From: Acidimicrobiales bacterium mtb01
GTDB taxonomy: Bacteria; Actinomycetota; Acidimicrobiia; Acidimicrobiales; Ilumatobacteraceae
Direction of reading: 5' to 3'
Assembly (NCBI GenBank): GCA_004379135.1
Contig: NBNI01000006.1
Location: 62,001 to 126,000 of the forward strand
Length of the DNA: 64,000 nt
Under the pieces are notes generated by a model, which saw nothing but the letters and a program-made list of their open reading frames with translations, made no database searches and was not told the DNA's origin. This document shows positions 59,706-64,000 of this stretch, piece by piece (positions within the stretch are counted from its first letter, which is position 1; each line of letters opens with the position of its first letter). A program made the translations under genes and the position numbers.

Positions 59706-60160
59706 GTGTCGGGACCGCAGACGCTGCCGTTGGCTTCGACCATCAGGAGCGGCTTCTTGCGGAGGTTGATGGTCGTCGCGGCGAGCGACGTGTCGGCGGG
59801 TGCGTCCTCGAGGACCGTGTACCACTCCCACGGAACTTCGCCGGAGTTGATCCAGACCTTGTCTTGAACGGCGAAGCAGCAGGTCTCGCTCTCGTGCACC
59901 GAGATGTCGAAGCCCTGGGCGCGTGCGTCGTCGATCTTGGCCGCCACCTCGTCGGTGGATTCGAGTTCGACGCCCACGTGGTTCATCGTGCCGGGCTGGC
60001 CGTGGCCGGCGATGAGCACCAGCTTGAGGGGCGGGTTCGCGATCGCGAAGTTGGCGTAGCCGTCGCGCACCTTGGCCGGGCCGACCCCGAACATCCTGGT
60101 GTAGTGCTCGATCGCGGCGTCGAGGTCGCCCACGTTCAGGGCCAGTTGCACGCGTGCCAT
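59696..60160 (-). CDS. ArsI/CadI-type VOC dioxygenase (C-As lyase-like)
   Basis: A 154-residue VOC-fold protein. The vicinal pair C94-C95 binds trivalent organoarsenicals in known ArsI; metal-ligand positions are Q5, H61 and E112. A second Cys cluster (CGPDTCC) ends the protein. Known ArsI cleaves the carbon-arsenic bond of methylarsenite and roxarsone-type compounds, while CadI homologues answer to cadmium. AGGAGG lies just upstream of the ATG at 60160. First gene of the operon with aquaporin and ArsC. Confidence 0.88.
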   Translation of the reverse strand: MARVQLALNVGDLDAAIEHYTRMFGVGPAKVRDGYANFAIANPPLKLVLIAGHGQPGTMNHVGVELESTDEVAAKIDDARAQGFDISVHESETCCFAVQDKVWINSGEVPWEWYTVLEDAPADTSLAATTINLRKKPLLMVEANGSVCGPDTCC

Positions 60161-60280
60161 GTCGATTCCTCCTGGCCTTTCAGCATAGGAGTCCTCGTCC
60201 GGCGCCGAGCCGAGCCGTGGGTGAACTTTGGGTGACGACCAGCCAACCAATTCGCCTAACCTGGCATCCAGGGGGTTGCC

Positions 60281-61495
60281 ATGACCTACGGAAGCGAGCG
60301 AGTCGACTCGGAGCCGGTCAAGAGTTGGATCACCGACTGGGACTGGCTCGACGACGGTTGGGGCGAGAACGCCATCGACATCTGGAACGACGTGCGCGAG
60401 CAGTGTCCGGTGGCCAGCACCGAGCGGTACGGCCGCGCGTTCATGCCGGTGACCATGGAAGCCGTTCGACAGATCGCGAACGACACCGACAACTTCTCGT
60501 CCATCTGGGTCGGCGTGGCTCGACCCGACGCTCCACGACATCCCGCCCCGCCGATCACCAGCGACCCGCCCAATCATCACGGACATCGCCGACTCATCCT
60601 CCCGGCGTTCAATCCGAAGGCCGTCGCCTCCATCGAGCCCGAGATGCGCGCGTTCTGCCGCAAACTCATCGCCGACATCGGTGACTCGCCCACCGCCGAC
60701 GCTGCCGAGCAGTACAGCCAGCACATTCCGGTGCACGGCATCTGCATCATCACGGGTCTGCCCGAAGAGGACGCCGACTTGTTCCGCGACTGGATCTATC
60801 GAAGCTTCCAACTCGCACCCAAGGACAATGCGGTCCGGCATCAGGTTGCCGTCGAGATGACCGAGTACATCGACGCGCTGCTGAAGGATCGTCTGAAGAA
60901 TCCGAAGGACGACTTGTTGACGGTGGTGGCCAACGCCCAGATCGACGGCCAGGACGTCGACTGGATGGTGAAGGTCGGATACATCCGCCTGCAGATCGTG
61001 GCCGGCATCGACACCACCTGGAGCGCGATCGGTTCGGGTCTGTGGCACTTCGCCCAACACAACGACGAGGTGCAGCGACTGATCGCGGTTCCCAACGATC
61101 ACGACCTGTGGTCGGAGGCGACCGAGGAAGTCCTTCGCTATTACGCACCGGTCACGATGGCGCGCAAGGTCGTGAAGGACGTGACGGTTTCGGGTTGCCC
61201 GATGCACGCCGGCGATCAGACGCTCGTGACGTTCCCGGCCGCCAATCACGACCCGAACGAGTTCGAGCGCGCCGACGAGTTCATCCTCGACCGCAAGAAC
61301 AATCGGCACGTCGCGTTCGGTTTGGGAATCCACCGGTGCGCGGGGTCGAATCTGGCGCGACTGGAGATGATCGTCGCGTTCCAGGAATGGTTGCGCGCCT
61401 TCCCGAACTACTCGCTCGACCCGAGCACCAAGGTCACGTGGGCGAATGGTCAGGTCCGCGGCCCCCGCATCCTCCCCGTCCTCACGAACCCCTAA
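60281..61495 (+). CDS. Cytochrome P450
   Basis: A 404-residue soluble P450. Haem ligand C353 lies in FGLGIHRCAGSNLAR, the I-helix motif is AGIDTTWSAIG and the ExxR is EEVLR. It is similar to the P450 at 40870 but has no ferredoxin gene beside it. The ATG at 60281 is divergent from the arsI-type gene by 120 bp. A stop-adjacent palindrome follows immediately. Substrate unknown; the pair may be paralogues for different lipids. Confidence 0.92.
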   Translation: MTYGSERVDSEPVKSWITDWDWLDDGWGENAIDIWNDVREQCPVASTERYGRAFMPVTMEAVRQIANDTDNFSSIWVGVARPDAPRHPAPPITSDPPNHHGHRRLILPAFNPKAVASIEPEMRAFCRKLIADIGDSPTADAAEQYSQHIPVHGICIITGLPEEDADLFRDWIYRSFQLAPKDNAVRHQVAVEMTEYIDALLKDRLKNPKDDLLTVVANAQIDGQDVDWMVKVGYIRLQIVAGIDTTWSAIGSGLWHFAQHNDEVQRLIAVPNDHDLWSEATEEVLRYYAPVTMARKVVKDVTVSGCPMHAGDQTLVTFPAANHDPNEFERADEFILDRKNNRHVAFGLGIHRCAGSNLARLEMIVAFQEWLRAFPNYSLDPSTKVTWANGQVRGPRILPVLTNP

Positions 61496-61540
61496 CCCTT
61501 GGGCGCGAAACCATGCCATTTCTGGCATGTCTGACGCCCA
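61496..61540 (+). repeat. Stop-adjacent palindromic repeat, copy 3
   Basis: It begins on the base after the P450 TAA and differs at one base from the minus-strand copy at 48745-48789. The inner ATGCCA-TTTC-TGGCAT and outer GGGCG/CGCCC arms form a hairpin. It fills the gap between two convergent genes (next stop at 61545), so it can serve as a two-way terminator. Confidence 0.92.
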
Positions 61541-61544
61541 TGAA

Positions 61545-62300
61545 TCAGCCCGCGACGGTGTTGAAGCGGACTCCGCCGATCGTGACGGCCTGATCGTCGA
61601 TCGGAAGGCCGCGTTCGCGCGCCCGTCGCAGCACCTCGGCCGAGTCGCGTACCACGATGTCGACCGCGTCGAGGCCTTCGCCCCGCGGACCGGCCGGTAC
61701 GAAGCGCACGCAGAAGTCGACTGGGCGCACCTTGTGCATGCCGCAGTTGCGTCCGATGGTGACCGGCAGATCCATGAGCCGCCCCCACCGCGCCGACACC
61801 GCCTCGGGATCGACGCAGCCCACGTCGGCCTGACCCAGTCGCATCGCGACCGACGTGTCGACGGCAGCGCGCCACGTGGGGCCGGCCGGATGCCAATCGC
61901 CCGGAGGCGTCTGCTCGTCGATCTCGACGAACGTGCCGCCGGTGTCGGCGGGATGCAGTTGCATGTCGATGAAACCAGGTGCTCCGTAGTCAGCGACGAT
62001 GCGAATGCCCATCTCGTCGACACGCGCTCGGTGTGCTCCGAAATCGTCGGTCTGGAAGATGAGCATGTATCCGCCGTCGCCGTCACGCTTGGCGAGGTAG
62101 CGCTCGGCGGTCGTGTTGTCGGTGATGGGCGCAACCACCTCGAGGAACTGATCGCCCACCGGGATGACCGCGTTGTGCAAGCCGAGCCGGTGGATGTGCG
62201 GGTCGTTGTACCCCACGCGCAGCCCGAACACCGCGCACAGATCGTCGACCACCGCATCGCGGTCGCGAGCCACGAGGCAGATCTGACGCAAGCGGATCAC
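61545..62300 (-). CDS. VOC (glyoxalase-fold) family protein
   Basis: A 251-residue protein with two VOC-like halves: RLRQICLVARDRDAVVDDLC at the start and a second, degenerate module after residue 125 (GQADVGCVDPEAVSARWGRL). Metal ligands are not clear. The start is GTG at 62300, giving IRLRQICLVA; upstream ATGs would run into the divergent promoter. Function unknown; such proteins include dioxygenases, isomerases and binding proteins. Confidence 0.75.
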   Translation of the reverse strand: MIRLRQICLVARDRDAVVDDLCAVFGLRVGYNDPHIHRLGLHNAVIPVGDQFLEVVAPITDNTTAERYLAKRDGDGGYMLIFQTDDFGAHRARVDEMGIRIVADYGAPGFIDMQLHPADTGGTFVEIDEQTPPGDWHPAGPTWRAAVDTSVAMRLGQADVGCVDPEAVSARWGRLMDLPVTIGRNCGMHKVRPVDFCVRFVPAGPRGEGLDAVDIVVRDSAEVLRRARERGLPIDDQAVTIGGVRFNTVAG

Positions 62301-62368
62301 CCGCCCAGTATGGCCCGGTTCACGCGCCCACTGGGAGGCCTGACGACCCACCGACATACGCTCGCGGC

Positions 62369-63460
62369 ATGCCGATGATTCCCGAGCAGATCGCCAACAT
62401 CACCACCGAGTGGCTGAACGAGGTCCTCGCCACCAACCCCGCGGTGGGACGCATCGCAAACTTCCGTGCCGAACGACTCGGCGAAGGCGTCGGCATCCTC
62501 GGCGAACTCGCGCGGCTCCACCTCACCTACGCCCCCGGCGAATCGGGCCCGGCGACGATGATCGCCAAGTGCCAATCGCCGGCACCCGAGAATCGCTTCC
62601 TCGGTGAGGTGATGGGGTTCTACTTGCGCGAGGTCAACTTCTACAAAGAAGTCGCCACGTCACTCGACATCCGCGTGCCGCTTCCGTACCACGCCGACTC
62701 CGGCGCCAACGGTCTGCCGTTCATCCTTCTCATCGAGGAGATCGTCGGCGCGCGCTGCCCCGACCAGATCACCGGCATCACCATCGATGAGACGCGGCGG
62801 ATCATCGACGTCATCGCGCAATTGCATGTGCGTTTCTGGGATTCGCCCGACCTCGAGACCATGACGTGGCTCCCGCCCATGAACAACCCGCTCTACAAGT
62901 CGGGCCGCGACATGGCCCTGGCGCGCCTCCCCGAGTTCAAACAGAAGTTCGCCGATCGCGTATCACCGGAGTTCATGGACGTGATCGAACGCGCGTGCAA
63001 CGAGTATCCGAACCTGCTCGATCATCTGGCCGCGCTCGACCACCTCACGTTCACACACACCGACTGCCGCGCCGAGAACTACCTGTTCGGCGGATCGGCC
63101 GGCACCGACACCGTCACCATGATCGACTTCCAACTCTCCACTCGGCACATGGGTCCGTGGGACGTGGCCAATCTCGTGACCGGGTCGCTATCGCCCGAGG
63201 TGCGCCGCACCTGTGAGATGGACCTGCTGCGCCACTACTACGACCGCGTGGTCGCACTCGGCGTGAAGAACTACTCGTTCGAACGCTGCTACCTCGATTA
63301 CAAGCGCAGCCTGCTGCAGTTGTGCACGGCTCAGGTGATCACGAGCGATCTGCAAGGCGGAAACGAGCGCGGAACGATTCTGTTGGAAAACCTGCATATT
63401 CGGCCCGTTCTCGCCGCCGAGGAGCACGGCGTGGGCGAGCTTCTCGACGAATTCTGCTGA
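62369..63460 (+). CDS. Kinase-like phosphotransferase (EcKinase/APH fold)
   Basis: A 363-residue APH-fold protein. The catalytic loop is THTDCRAENYLF (H-x-D...N) and the metal motif is MIDFQLSTRHMGPWDVANL. The family resembles the CHK/EcKinase group that includes ecdysteroid and other sterol or small-alcohol kinases. It is divergent from the VOC gene by 68 bp. An antibiotic-resistance role is unlikely. Substrate unknown. Confidence 0.78.
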   Translation: MPMIPEQIANITTEWLNEVLATNPAVGRIANFRAERLGEGVGILGELARLHLTYAPGESGPATMIAKCQSPAPENRFLGEVMGFYLREVNFYKEVATSLDIRVPLPYHADSGANGLPFILLIEEIVGARCPDQITGITIDETRRIIDVIAQLHVRFWDSPDLETMTWLPPMNNPLYKSGRDMALARLPEFKQKFADRVSPEFMDVIERACNEYPNLLDHLAALDHLTFTHTDCRAENYLFGGSAGTDTVTMIDFQLSTRHMGPWDVANLVTGSLSPEVRRTCEMDLLRHYYDRVVALGVKNYSFERCYLDYKRSLLQLCTAQVITSDLQGGNERGTILLENLHIRPVLAAEEHGVGELLDEFC

Positions 63461-63502
63461 CACCGGTCACAGCGCGAACACCCGACCGACTTTCGTCATT
63501 GA

Positions 63503-64000
63503 AACTCGTTACCGTTTGATCCCATCTCGTACTCGACTCGACCCTTCTCGCCGAAAGCGCTCGTCCTCGTCGTTGCTCTGACTCTCGGCATCTCCGTGGC
63601 GGGCTTGGGGGCTGACGTCGCTCTGGCCCACAATTCGTACGACTCGAGCTCGCCCGCGGATGGCGAGGTGCTCACCGCGCCACCGGCCGAGTGGGTCGTC
63701 ACCTTCGCCAAAGACGTGCCGCTCGAGTCGGCCTCGGCCGAGATCATCACGGCCGATGGAGTGCGCGCCGATCTCCCGCCCGCGGTGGCCGGCCCGCAGG
63801 CCAACATCATCCGGTTCGCGCTTCCCGCCGCGCTGTCCGGTCCGGTGGGTTTGCGCTGGAAGTTGGTGAGCGAAGACGGTCACGTGGTGTCTGGGCGCGT
63901 GGCGTTCACCATCGATGCGGCGGCGGCCGCGACTCCCGGTGTCGCCGTCACCACACCCGTTGCTGTCGAACCCGTCGCCACACCGCCCAGCTTCGACGAC
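63503..64000 (+). CDS. CopC-domain copper resistance protein (3' end outside window; start uncertain)
   Basis: The reading frame open from 63503 to the edge encodes a signal peptide (KALVLVVALTLGISVAGLGA then DVALA) and a CopC domain beginning HNSYDSSSPADGEVL, with a later SEDGHVVSGRVAF match. CopC binds copper outside the membrane. No ATG, GTG or TTG occurs in this frame before or within the signal peptide; the first GTG lies too late in it. A frameshift, sequencing error or rare start (ATC at 63524) may explain this. A Thr/Pro/Val-rich linker begins near the edge. Confidence 0.72.

Noticed and set aside
62369-63460. Antibiotic phosphotransferase
   Set aside because: The motifs are closer to EcKinase/CHK-type small-alcohol kinases, and there is no resistance context.

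Overview
The window looks like a chromosomal piece of a high-GC Gram-positive (Actinomycetota) genome, most likely from the class Acidimicrobiia. The evidence is the very high GC, the many GTG starts, dense 1-4 bp start/stop overlaps, a complete-looking mycofactocin biosynthesis locus, PcrA with a C-terminal extension, and an MprA/MprB-like two-component pair. The class assignment is inference; no rRNA or tRNA gene was seen. No CRISPR array, insertion sequence, prophage or replication origin was seen, and no stretch longer than about 145 bp lacks a gene or recognisable element.

Region 1 (1-15527) is a mycofactocin redox island. Two minus-strand NDMA-type alcohol dehydrogenases face a plus-strand series: the 52-residue precursor mftA, then mftB, mftC, an OYE/FadH-like flavoenzyme, plsY, a second OYE/FadH-like flavoenzyme, a DedA protein, an ETF-alpha/FixC/FixX/ETF-beta set, mftE and mftF. 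A minus-strand short-chain dehydrogenase sits inside. The dehydrogenases would pass electrons to mycofactocin, and the ETF/FixCX module is a candidate route onward to quinone. No gene resembling the standard MftD or MftG is present in the window.

Region 2 (15508-23279) holds a DUF4395 protein, an alanine-racemase-like protein coupled to a DUF418-type membrane protein, a ROK sugar kinase, a small lipoprotein, a three-gene sulfur/amino-acid operon (2OG-Fe dioxygenase, Cys/Met PLP enzyme, D-cysteine desulfhydrase-like enzyme) and uracil-DNA glycosylase.

Region 3 (23272-33372) holds a branched-chain-amino-acid-type ABC uptake system packed into three polypeptides: an anchored binding protein, an MFS-LivF-LivG triple fusion and a LivH-LivM fusion. 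An SRPBCC protein plus sulfatase pair and a carbon-nitrogen hydrolase plus flavodoxin pair follow, the latter bracketed by a 57-bp inverted repeat pair.

Region 4 (33486-46878) holds PcrA helicase, a secreted protein with a phased direct-repeat promoter next to a two-component system, a CLC channel, a methyltransferase, a P450 with its ferredoxin, YaaA, a dienelactone hydrolase, a phosphotransferase and GMP synthase.

Region 5 (46879-53045) is lipid and envelope related: a phosphatidylcholine-synthase-like enzyme, a second dienelactone hydrolase, an acyl-CoA synthetase and an OafA/SGNH acyltransferase. Stop-codon-adjacent palindromes recur here and again at 61496.

Region 6 (53058-58597) is the most unusual part: four tightly overlapping genes encoding two Fe-S RecB/Cas4-type nucleases, one of them with a DEDD-type exonuclease domain, an SF1 (DNA2/UPF1-type) helicase and a 495-residue unknown with a possible beta-barrel end. 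In order of transcription the first three resemble eukaryotic Dna2 cut into separate proteins.

Region 7 (58648-64000) has an arsenic operon (arsI-type dioxygenase, aquaporin, arsenate reductase), a second P450, a VOC protein, a kinase-like phosphotransferase and the start of a CopC-type copper protein.
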